This document shows positions 44,131-56,400 of a stretch of DNA of 64,000 bases, one piece after another. The stretch is from Mugil cephalus (lineage: Eukaryota; Chordata; Actinopteri; Mugiliformes; Mugilidae): positions 35,631,599-35,695,598 of the forward strand of contig NC_061770.1 in assembly GCF_022458985.1 (NCBI RefSeq). The letters are read 5' to 3'. Position numbers and translations under genes: made by a program. The notes below the pieces were generated by a model. The model saw nothing but the letters and a program-made list of their open reading frames with translations, did no database searches and was not told the DNA's origin. Position 1 is the first letter of the stretch. Each line of letters begins with the position of its first letter.

Positions 44131-46110
44131 GTGTAAATGATCACGTGCTTTCCAGTAAATCCTACTGAGGAAATGGTTTAAAACGTTTGACACAAAGTTG
44201 TTTTTCCTGCTGTGATATAAATTTAAACATTCAGCGTTGGAGAAATCAGATCCATATAGTTAATTATAGTCATTTGTAACATATAACAAAGTATTCAAAC
44301 TCAATTAAAAAATCAGAAATATAATGTCCTGTAAGATTAACTACATTAACTCCTTATAAACAAACCTCTGGCACTTCTTCTAATTTCTTATAATTTGTCT
44401 TTTCCAGGGGCATAGAATTTAGCACGGACACTGCTGTGTCGTTACTATCAATACAGTAGTTTATAATTACAGCACACAAAGAGTCAACATTCGGTCTCTG
44501 CTAGAAGTCCTGCCTCTAACCTGAAGCTCTCCAAGTGGTTGTCCTGGTTCTCCTAACATACATGTGATTGGCTGTCCCTGCTGTCACTCATTCTGCTTCT
44601 AATGCCAACTGTAACCTGCTGCTAGTTGGACAGGACAGGAGGTGCCAGAGCATTTATCCACACCCACAAAGTCTGAAGTTGTCAATATGTTCTGGGACTT
44701 GATCTGTCATTTGCATTAACATTTATAGTTGTTCTGGTTTACGTGTGTGCCTGTGTGTGTCCTTGTTTAAATGATGTCAAAGAAAAGAAAACTTGATAGA
44801 AGACACTTCAGTTGGAGTCAAAGTGTAAGTTACTTTAAGGGCATACAGCTGTAGAGGTTCAACAACACATACTGAAAGTGAATGTGAAGTAAATGTGATC
44901 CCATCAAAGAGTACAGAAAACTGGTGAGAGCGTGGAGGAATATTTCCGTAATTTACATTTACATGAACTGGCAGACAAATGTGTGTGTTTCGCAACACAC
45001 TTCTAAAAACCTCAAGACCACAGTCTACGGGGAGTATGATGTTGAGGCATCCTTCACAGTCTCTCCTGGCAGCATGGTTGACGTCAGTAGTTGGATATTG
45101 TGGTAAAATGACAGTCAGGGCCCAAGGTTCTGTTTCATGTACGAAAATGTCTCAAAAATATGTTTGAAAAAAATAAAATAAATGATAATAATGATATTAT
45201 GTTTGAAAAAACAATGACAGAGAGAATTGAAAAAGAAAGCTTTCTCTCAACCGGCCTCCTTGTTAAAAATAAAGGTTAAATCAAATAAACAACAATGGGT
45301 GATTTGCAATAACATCATCTCAGTCAATCCCACCTCACGTTAACCTGTGTGATGTTAACGGACTGCAATGGAAAAGAAGCTGAGGGAAAATGAAGAGGAG
45401 TTATCCATGTGGTAGTGAGAAGAGGAAGAAGAAAAAGTGGAGCAGACAATGATATAACAGCAGAGGCAATTCTAGAGTCTGTTGTGGCCCCAAGCAAAAT
45501 TTCCAGGGGACGTCTATGGCTGTCTGGCATTAATGTCAGATCATAACCTAACAGTTTTAGAAAAGTACAGGGAGGAGATCGCTTGTCAGTTATCAGATTC
45601 CAACTTTTTTGCTAATGGAGCGGGCATCACAGTTGTCAGTCTCTAAATGTTAATTGTAATAATTAATGTTGCATATGATGCCAGTGTAAAGATTTGTCGG
45701 AATAGCAACACTTTTAAAAACGTATAACATACCACCATTCCAACCTTAGAAGGCAAAAATTATCAGAATCATTAAAGAGTTATGTGTTGCCATTCTGACA
45801 ATTAGTGCCTAATGTCGGAATGGCTGTTGCCACCCGTCTTATACATGTCTGACTCATTGTTGCTTTTTTCCTGTTGTACCAAACCCGTACCGAACCGTGA
45901 CCCCCATAGCGAGGTACGTACAGAACCATGACTTGTGTGTACAGTTACACCCTTATATGCAATCCACATTCATATGTGCATGCAACATGCAAAGACAGTA
46001 AATCTGCACATGGATATTTAAGCTTTCTTCCTTTCCTGTTTGTTGTAGTGAGGAATCAGTTTATGCTAATTACTGTGAAAAGGTAAGTACAGGAAACCAC
46101 ATTTTCACCA
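44131..46110. other. ~2-kb spacer between the two GVIN promoters
   Basis: The two genes point away from each other across this region. I find no gene in it. Around 45876-45955, 'cccgtaccgaaccgtgaccc' and following bases look like a dispersed fish repeat. The rest is AT-rich unique-looking DNA. Confidence 0.5.
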
Positions 46111-46114
46111 AACC

Positions 46115-46148
46115 AAAAGTGAAAGTGAGTTCACCGAGCAAATAAAAG
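46115..46148 (+). promoter_or_regulatory. Interferon-response promoter of GVIN copy 2
   Basis: AAAAGTGAAAGTG (46115-46127) resembles IRF sites of the PRDI type. A TATA-like AATAAAAG follows at 46141-46148. The flanking bases ('gagttca..gagca') match those of the copy 1 promoter, showing common descent. The third GAAA half differs from copy 1, so strength may differ. Confidence 0.6.
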
Positions 46149-46169
46149 GAGTGCTGTGTGCTGCAGCTC

Positions 46170-47388
46170 TTCAGAGTGTACCAGGCGAAGGGAGGTGCTT
46201 CATCTACAGGAACAGCAAAGTTTAACCTTGAATGAAGAAAGAGGGTAACAGTTTTCAATGAGCACATCTCTTCATCGGAAGGTGGGTTGCTTTAGTCTAT
46301 TATTTTCTCTATGATATGATTTTAGCATGATGCTGTAGGAAAAGTTGGAGGTCACGTTTAACCCCCTTATTGTGTTCATTTCGGCTATATCGGATACAGG
46401 TTGAATAAAGCACACACAATTTTAGAAAAGAAATCTCAAAGTTTGTGTTTTGAAGCCATGTATGAACGAAGTCACTGAATTTTATGACATACAGATGAAA
46501 TTAACCTGCATTTTCTGTACAGAGGAAACTTGAAAATCGTTTGCATTTCACCGGCATTTCTTCCCATGTCAAATGGGCGGCTATGGCTCAGTAGGTAAAG
46601 CGGGTTGTCCACGAACCGAAGGGTTAGTGGCTCAATCCCCCAAGTGTGCCATATGCAGAAGTGTCCTTGAGCAAGTGCAACTGATGTGTGAATGTGTGTG
46701 TGCTTGTGTGAGCGGATGGGTGGATGTGTCTCTGACTGTGAAAGCGCCCATCACATCCTCTAACCGTCGTCTCTATATGAAAAAGGACTGTGCTAAATAT
46801 CTAGTATGAGCCAGTACATTTCATGATGTGATAATACACAGACTTTGTGTAGTTAATTATTTATATAGACCTTTGTAAATACAAAAAATAGTTCTTGTCA
46901 GTTTAGGCTAAAGACTTGTCTGTCATTTCTTTTACAGAGAAGTTGTATGAATAATCTGGGGCGTGTCTACACCCACAATGGAGGTAACTTCACAACACAA
47001 CAGTAATACATTGCCCTTATAGAGTGTCTATGGGCTGTTTATTCATATTTTTCCTAATTTACCCTAAGGAATCTGGCGATGAGGATTCATTCGTTGTCCT
47101 TAACTCTGAGGCAGCAGGAGACCAGAATGACTGTCAACAGTCTGATACAGGAGGTAACATTTGCTTTATACAATTTATTGTTGCTACAGAAATGTCCATA
47201 TAGGGTGTAGTGTTGTGTTAAAATATTGATTATTATCATTATTACTTATGTTATTCCAACAGTATGTTATGATAGTAGTGAGCTAGCATCTCCTCATGAG
47301 GGTGCCTCTGCTGGTGCTGGGAAACAAAACTTCTTCCAAGGTCCTGAAGAAATGGAGCACGAAAGTATGAGCACATCCTCTGTCACAC

Positions 47389-47468
<80 letters not shown>

Positions 47469-50400
47469 GTCTGTCTGTCTGTCTATCTGTCTATCTGTCT
47501 ATCTGTCTATCTATCTATCTTTTATTTGTTTCCTTATTTACATGCTTTTTACCTACTGTACTGCACAGCCAGGAGGAATACTTCCTCTCTGACAGCCAGA
47601 TTGGTTCCAAGCTGTACTTTGTGTGCAACTGATACTACAAACCCCAGATTGTATTGCATAGCAATAGCTGAACTGACATCAGGCAGGTACGTCAATCAGT
47701 CTTATGGTTGCCTTGGCAACCGTACATCATATTGGTAGAATAGTAGAACAGCTTCTGAAGCTCCATCCATCCATACGGTTGACCGATAAAAGCTACAACT
47801 ACGAGTATTAGAGCACTAAATACTTTAATGTTTTGTTTGTTTGTTTGTTTTTTAGTCATTTAGTCATTCATTAGTGCTAACCACCATGCCGCTGTGCCTA
47901 AATACTTTAATGTTAACAGAGATTCTGACACAAAGACGTGGTAACGCTGTACCAGCTAGCAGACCATAAGATAAATGCGTTAACCTACTGTTCCACAGTA
48001 GCGCACAGGAAAAAACAGGACACTTAACTAAAATCTAAGTGAAAACACCACTACGGCTAAACACCAGTCTGTTAATATACACACTAACATAGTGAAACAC
48101 TGAAAGAGTCTGTCAGCCAAGTAGCAGCAGCATGTTTAACACGGCCTCATGATGCTAACTTAGCCCCATGGTTAGCTCCTCTCTCCTCCACGTTAGCCCG
48201 GCTAGTCTCCTCGCGTATTTGTTTGTGAGTACGTTGATGCGGAGCTCCATCTATGTTAAAACAGAATGTGAAGGAGAAGGTACTTTACTTTTCTATCGTG
48301 GCACTAAGAACATGCCCCATGCACCAGACAGCCTCATCTCTACATGGTCTGCTGCCTGTTTCGTGAAGAAAACAAATGACTACCAAGTCACATTGCATTT
48401 GTTACCTTTTACTACCTTTCAAAGGCCTTAATTTAGGTTCATTTCATTTACTACCTTTTACTACTCTGCGGATACCCTATGAGAACAGAAAAATATTGTA
48501 AATTGGGTAAGAGTCATGTGAACATTTTATACTATTGAAAAATTCCAAAGTAGGAATTTAGCACTGCTACAGCTTGGGTCACCAGTTCCTAATGTCCGGT
48601 TCCGGAACGATTCCTTAATTAGTTGATTATGATTATGAAAAATACAGGACAAATATTTAGGCAAATAAACCGTTTTTCTTAACTAATTACAGTATAAAAG
48701 AATTTAACAGTTCAAAATTTAAATAGTTCCCCATTTACTACATACAATTGTTTTAGCTGTCAGCTGAAAGTCGGAATGTAATTACAGATATCTTGGGGGA
48801 TACGCTTTATGCTACACCCAAGCACCACTCCATGCACTGTGTTCCTGATTACAGATATTTTGAATTAGAGTAGAGGCAAAATGATTTTGCAGAAGACCCC
48901 GCCTACCACTTTGGGCGGGAGCAGGTTGTTGACAAACATTGCACTTGTGGTGAGCAAAAAGCAGCCAGAGCCAGAGGCCAATGTTGATGTTTTTTGTTGA
49001 ATATTCAATGCTGCAGCCCGTGCAAGGCAGAAGCTGAAAGGGAGGAATGTGGAGAATGCATTACTGGCCTCCATTACTTGAGTTTTCAGTTCAGCCAAAC
49101 TGCTTTTGAGTTCATTGTTTGTGCCTGGTGATAATAAATGTTCAGTTCTTTCACAGCCTTCGATAGAACAATGTTCTCTATCTCCACAAATCCTCTGTTT
49201 GGGGGCTCTTTCAATTTCATAGCATTTTTACGAGCCCGATATCTGCCACCAAATCTACTGTTGTCCTCGGATTCAGAATGCTGCCATTATCGTTAAAAAA
49301 GTGTGTGATATCGCTATATGTGTAAGGGTGAGGAGGGTGCACGCGCATGTGTGTGTGTAACTGTAATCACAAAGTTACCTGTGTAGTGTGTGTGTGTGTG
49401 TTGGTGTGTGTTGTTGTAACATAAATGTGTGGGACACAGGGATCAGCTGTATTAACAGCAGAGACAACTGATGAATGAGTTGGTCTCAGCTGTGGCCCAG
49501 AGCTGAGGCTCAGGGGTTGCCATGGAACCTTAACAGACGTACAGTACCTACTTCACAGTAGGAGATAAGGTGGAGGAGGAGAGAGGCCAAGGGCCTCATG
49601 TACAAAGACTTGTGTGGATTTCTCACTGAAACATGGTGTGCGCTAAAATCCAGAAACTGGCGTCTGCCCAAAAAAAATCAGATGTATCAAAGTGTGCGTT
49701 TGCATGGGTCCAAGCACCTTTCCTTTATACATCCCAATCAATGTAGAATTTAGTGCACATGTAGGAGTGCCAAACTCCTCCCTGTACACGCCCTGATTTA
49801 AATATGCAAATCAATTTAAATAGGGCCTGCATCGCGGATTCCCCACTCTGCACAATCAGATTTTCAGTACAATAAAGCGAGAAAGAGGAACTTCATGGAT
49901 CACTGATGTGGGGTCAGAGCACCCACACACAAGGAAATAAAAAAAAAATGGTCAAGTATAAAGGTGGAAGTGAAGTGAAGTATTTCGGCCCACTGCCGTG
50001 GTATGCTGTGGCGGTGTGCTACATTGTGCAGGACACCACGGGGCAATGCGGCACACCTTCTCTGGTCGTAGAGCAGCAGTCCCCCCGACCTGTCCAAGCA
50101 GCGCCGGCGTCCCTTCAGCAGGCCAACTGCCCTCTCCACCACTGCCTGAGTTCGGGAATGGAGGTCATTGTACCTCTCTTGGTCGGTGCTGGTTTCTTGC
50201 TCTCAGGGGGTAGCCACTGTCCCCTGGGGTCAAATGAAGGCAGAAAACATGTAATATAGATTTAGTTTCCTTTGTTCATACACCATTTGAATGAATCACA
50301 CTAACTTTTTTCTAATTAATTCAATTCAATTCGGTTTCATTTATATAGCGTCAATAACAATACAAATTGTTTCAAGACGCTTTACAAAAACCGGCCTACA

Positions 50401-53400
50401 ACCTCCAGAGCAAGCTTGAGGGCAATGGTGGCAAGTAAAAACTCCCTTTTAACAGGAAGAAACCTTGAGCAGAACCCAGCTCATACGGAGGGACCCATCT
50501 GCCAAATTATAGGTGCTTTAGTGGGAAATTAATACTAAGGACAACTTTATTAACGGATAAGTTATTTACTCACGTTGAAGCGCCACTGATTGCGCATGCT
50601 GCCAGCCTCTAGCCTGTTTCGAACCATGCTGTTGGTCAGAATGAACCAGTCATGCGCATGCTTTCATATCCACCCATGATTGCAAACCCGTGTGTGTTAA
50701 TTGTGCATTAATGTGTCACTGATGTGCACATCGCTCTGAGAACTACTTGATTTCACATTACTGACAGTTCCTCAGCATCGCCTCTTAGTGTCGCCAAAGG
50801 AAGAATAGCTGCGAAAACCGATGTACGCCAGCCATGATGTCAGCGGAAGGCACTGCACATTTCCACGGTCATTTCACTTTTGATACATCTGAACGTGGAC
50901 GTGGGTGTACGCCATGTTTCTGGGAGCACACAACTGTGATACATGAGGCCCCTGGGGAGCAGAGTGGCTGAATGCTCTGTTCCCCATGGTGGCTAAGCAA
51001 GCGGGGGGAACGGAAAGGTGGAAAGAGGAGGAGGATCTGACTCTGCGAACAGGTGTGGCAATATGGAGGAGGTCAGAAAGGTATGGAGGGGCAAGGTTGT
51101 GAATGGCCTTGAAAGTGAGCAGTAGAATCTTACATTGCATATGGTGAGTGATGGGGAGCCAATGCAAGGTGGGTGTGATGTGATAGGTGGAAGGGGTCCT
51201 TGTGATGACACAAGCTGCAGAGTTCTGTACAGGTTGTAGTTTGTGGATAGATTTATGAGGGAGTCCAAACAGAAGAGAGCTGCAGTAGTTGAGCTGGCAG
51301 GTGACAAGACTGTGGACCAGAATGGCAGCTGTGTGGGGAGTAATGGACGGGTGGAGGCAGTTGATATAGCGTAGATTGAAGTAAGCTGACTAAGATATGA
51401 CCAAGAGGGAGTAGGTAAATGATGAATAATAGGGGCCCCAGGACTGAGCCCTGGGGCATGCCTGAGGTTAGTGGGAATGGCTGTGATGTGAAGGAACTTA
51501 GTTGAATGAAGTGAGAGTGGCTGGAGAGGTAGGATTTGAACCAATTGAGGGGAGTGTGGGTGATGCCAATACTTATGTACTTAATTACTTTCCGCACTGT
51601 TTTTCTCTTAAGGTTTCTCTTATTTTAAGGTTAGGAATCAGATAGAATAGGCCTTTATATAAGTAGGGATTATTTCTATATTTTAAACATGTAATACTGC
51701 TTTCACATCAAAAATCCCAGGTCAACCTGGGTTGACCCCGCATTTTCAGACCCGGGTCGACTCGCCTTTGGTGCTTTCACAAAAGTCCCTGGTCAGACTT
51801 CCCGCTGTAAAAGCTGCATGCCTTTTTTCCCTCCCTCATACGTCATTGCATACATTGCAGATAACATTGCAGTTTGTTGATGACCTGAAGAATGGACTCG
51901 TTAAGCCCCCGCTCTTTCAAAAGGCTGCTGATATTAGAATAAATCAATGTGTCCTGCACAGAGCCCGATATCTGCCACCAAACCTCTTTTCCATGGATAC
52001 AGAGCGCTGCCATGATCAGTAAAAAAGCTATATATAAACACTGTCGCCATTCACCTATGCGCTTCCATTAACGATCGTGTAACAACACATTTGATTTGTT
52101 TGATTGAAAAAAGTGAACAAAAATCTCTGCCTTTCAGCGATCAGTCTTTGTGGAAGTATACCAAAACTTGTTTTTGAGCTGAAGCTTCTACAATGATACA
52201 GTCTGTCAGATCGTCGAGTCAGAATGTAACAGGCAGATATATCAGCGTCAGAGCGAAAAACCTGGGTCAATGCAGCATTTCTGTTCATATTGAAGCCGCT
52301 TCAAGCTGAGCCGATAAAATCCCGGGAGGGACAGGGCAGCATGCCTTCCAAAAAGCAGAGGGTCCACGCTCCCCTGAACTATTTGGAAAAATATAAAGAT
52401 CAGTGGCCATGCCTGCAACCATCAAAAATCCCACGTCATGCATTTTGCACAGTGTGCAATTATGATGTGGACATAAGCCACCAGGGAGCTGCAGGTAATA
52501 TATGAATTAGGCCTGTGATGTGTACCTATGTGATGTAAGCCAATTTAATTATCACATTCTTGAAAATAAAAAATATCTGTTGCATCATACAAAATAAATT
52601 AATATGATTTTAAATAAATAATTCAATGCTGTTAACTTGTGGTTATCAGGTAAGCAGGTGCAACCTTAGAATTTTACTGTTCAGAGTTAATTTTGCTCAG
52701 ACAGTGCATTGCACATCATATTTTGATATCAGGTGAAATCGTTAGTTGTCTAAACTAGTCAAAATAAGTACTATGAACAAGTGTATGTTACAGACTGTTG
52801 ACACCATGTGGAAGGCAAACACACTCAAAGATTGTGGCCAGTATAGATGCTGTTCCAAAAATTCTAACTTTTTTTCATCAAGCAAGTGATCTAAGACCTA
52901 TTCGCCGCACGACACAAGTTGCTCTCAAAATATTTTGCCAAGGTTGGCCGGTCTGTGTTACTGATGTTTATCTGATGCAAATCAGTTCTAAATTTCTGCA
53001 TGAAAAATATTCAAAACATCAGTAGATTTTCACTTAAGTCCTGAAAAACAATGAACAGAACATAATAAATCAGACAAAACTGAAATAGTATAGTTATATG
53101 TTTATTTTATCCAAAAAATGTGTTCATATCTGTTTGATCAAAAGTATCTGATCTCTTGTTTTCAGTATCTTATGTGACTCTCTTGTGCAGTAGTGACAGC
53201 AACTAAGCATTTCTGGTAACTAGTGATCAGTCGTCTACAATGGCTGGACAGAATTTTAGCCCGTTACTCTATCCAAAATGGCTTCAGTTCTTAGATGTTG
53301 GCTGTAGGCCAGGACTTTATCTTGGCCTTTCCAAAACAACAATTCTGATGCTGGAATGCAGTGTTTTTGGAATTGCAAATTTAAGATAACTAATGAATAA

Positions 53401-56400
53401 CTAACTTTATAATCCTGTTTTTGCTAAGAAATAACACAAGTCTTTATATCCACAGAGACACACTTAAAGAAGTTATTGGAAGATCTGAGGTTGGCGTGTG
53501 AGAACAGTAAGAAGCTAACATTCAACAAAATACTTCAGATTGATGAGAAGACCATCACTGGTGAACCCGCCATGTGCCAATCAGACCTTCCATGGTATTT
53601 TCTAAAGAAACTGTTGATGGTTAATGTGTCAGCAAGGAATGTGAATTGTACATCTGCAAGTGAGTCAAACTGTGATGCTGCATCTGGGGTTACAGGGTTT
53701 GATTTGCATGATGATGATGCTATTTTTGATGAGGAAAGTTTAAACATGCTAAACCCCCTTGACTTAATCACTGCTCTCTTTCTATGTTCGGATGGTTTTG
53801 TGCAGCAGGAAATGACTCTCAAGATGTCTATGTGTCAATTCTCTGTGCCTCTGCTGCTTCCTAATAGTGACACACAGCAGTGTACACTTATGCTGTGGGC
53901 CATGAGAGACATTGTTAAGAGGTACAGACCTCAATCTCTCTTAGACTCCAAGGGCTTCATTGAAGAGAGAATTGTTCTTTCTGAACTTCCCATGGTTTCT
54001 TTTGTGAGACTGGGTGAGTGCACCTTGTCTAAGTCTGAGATCCTCAACAAGCTTCTGAGCAATTCTCACCAATACCATGACACCTTTGTTCACCACAACA
54101 TGGAGGGTGGAGACATTCCAAGAAGAATATCCAATGGACTGACTGAAATTACTTGGTATCTTCCTGGTGGAAACAAGAACATGGACATTTTCAGTGAGCC
54201 TGTGGCTGTTGCTAACCTTCGTGGGGACATTGCTTCATTTGAAACCCAATATTCATTTCTGTGTCACACATCTGCAGCAGTTTTTGTCTTCTTTGACAAT
54301 TTAGACTCTGAATGGAAGCTGCTGACCCACCGAACTGGGAAGGCACAGATCTTCTTGGTGGGTAATCGCAATGGGAAAAACTTCAGCTTAGAGGCTCTAA
54401 AAAAGGTAGCAGCCCAGTTGGGCTTGACTAATAATAACATCATTATTAAGACAAAACAGAAAAATGATGCAAACTTTGTCAAAGGTTTTAGGAAGGCGGT
54501 CAGTGATGTAGTTGAGAAATCAGAAGCGAAGATGCGCCTAGAGCAGATGGCTGACATTGCCCATGAACTTGGGATATTGGTTGATGAAGATGTTCCAGAC
54601 TGCATGAATGGAAAGAAAACTGCAGATGCCATCACTGAAGAAATCCAAGACATTCTGAAATACAAAGAAGAACAGCTTCCCTTGCAAGGTGATATATGGA
54701 AGGAGCTGACTCGCTTAGAGAAAGAAGAATTCCGGCTTCGAAATGTTGGATCTAAAAACATAGAGGAGTATAAAAGTGATCTTCATGTGAAGAAAAGAGA
54801 ACTGCATCAAAAACAGTACTCTTATGACATGTCCACTGCTATGACATGCTTCATCAATGGAATATCAAGTCCTGGGATAGAGAGACGTTACTTTCTGAAA
54901 TGGATGCGAATGAACCTTGATAATGTATCTCGTGAAAAACTGTCCGGACTCAGGGAGCGGTACAAAGAAAAATGCAATAATCCTGACAACAAAGAGGAGA
55001 TCAAGAAAATAGACAAACAGCTTTCTAACAGCTCACTGGGGACTGAACACTTCTTTCGTGAAATGGGTCAGATCTACGAGGCTTCACTTTCTCTTCCAGA
55101 GACAGACCCATCACGTCAACAATTACAGCATTTACCCAAACTCTGTGCTGAACTGCTGCTTGATGGATTTCCCCTTGAGCTGGTAGATGGAGATGCATCC
55201 AACATACCTCTCAGATGGGTGAGTGCTGTTCTCTCACAGCTCAATGTCTTGGTTTCTTCAAAGAACAAGATACGAGTTGTCACCGTTCTTGGAGTTCAGA
55301 GCACAGGAAAGTCCACTCTCCTTAATACCATGTTTGGAGTGCAGTTTGCTGTCAGCAGTGGTCGATGCACTCGAGGTGCCTTCATATTGCTCATCAGAAT
55401 CAATGAAGATGCTAAGAAACTTCTCAAATGTGACTTCATGGTGATCATTGACACTGAGGGCTTAAAGTCCCCAGAGCTGGCACAGCTGGACAACAGCTAT
55501 GAGCATGACAATGAGCTTGCAACACTTGTTGTAGGGCTGAGTGATGTCACCATTATTAATATTGCAATGGCAAATTTGACAGAAATGAAGGATATCCTCC
55601 AAATAGTTGTGCATGCTTTTCTCAGGATGAAGGAGGTGGGTAAAAAGCCTAAATGTCAGTTTGTTTACCAGAACGTGTCGGATGTTTCCGCCCATGAGAA
55701 GAACTTACGAGACAGGAAACTGCTCTTGCAACAGCTGAATGAGATGACCCAGGCAGCAGCAAAAATGGAACGGAAAGAGGAGAACAAGAGCTTCACTGAT
55801 GTGATGGAGTACTGTCCAGACACGGGGAACTGGTACATACCTGGACTCTGGAATGGAAACCCACCAATGGCACCAGTCAATGCAGGATACAGTGAGGCTG
55901 TATATGAGCTCAAGAAGAACATCATGAAGCTACTGGGAGATTGTCAGTCGTCTACCAATAACATTGATGAGTTTGAAAAGTGGGTGAAGAGCTTGTGGAA
56001 CGCAGTGAAGCATGAAAACTTCATCTTCAGTTTCAGAAACAGCCTGGTCGCTGACGCATACATGAAACTCTGCACAGAATACAACAAATGGGAATGGGAA
56101 TGCAAAAAGGAAATGTACACCTGGGTGACAAATGCAGAAACGAGAATTTCCAATTTCGGTACAGTTGCAGATAACTCTCAAATATGTGACATGAGAGTTT
56201 TTCTCACTAGTTTGAAAACTGAAGCGTCCACAGAGCTGTCTACATGGGAGAAAAAGCTTCAAGACAATCTGTCAGAGTACTTTAAGCAAACAGAAGGTCA
56301 CGTCTATCTGGTTGAAGGATACAAAGAGGAGTTTTCAAACAGTATAAAGAGCCTTCGACGTGAAATGGAGAGATCTGTAGTTGATCAGCTGACAGCAGCA

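Noticed and set aside
46573-46650. Possible functional tRNA gene.
   Set aside because: The B-box region is mutated, a cloverleaf is not evident and a SINE body follows; it is a SINE head.
53476-53478. TTG as a start codon for GVIN copy 2.
   Set aside because: The frame continues upstream to a splice acceptor at 53455 and the homologous gene starts several exons earlier.
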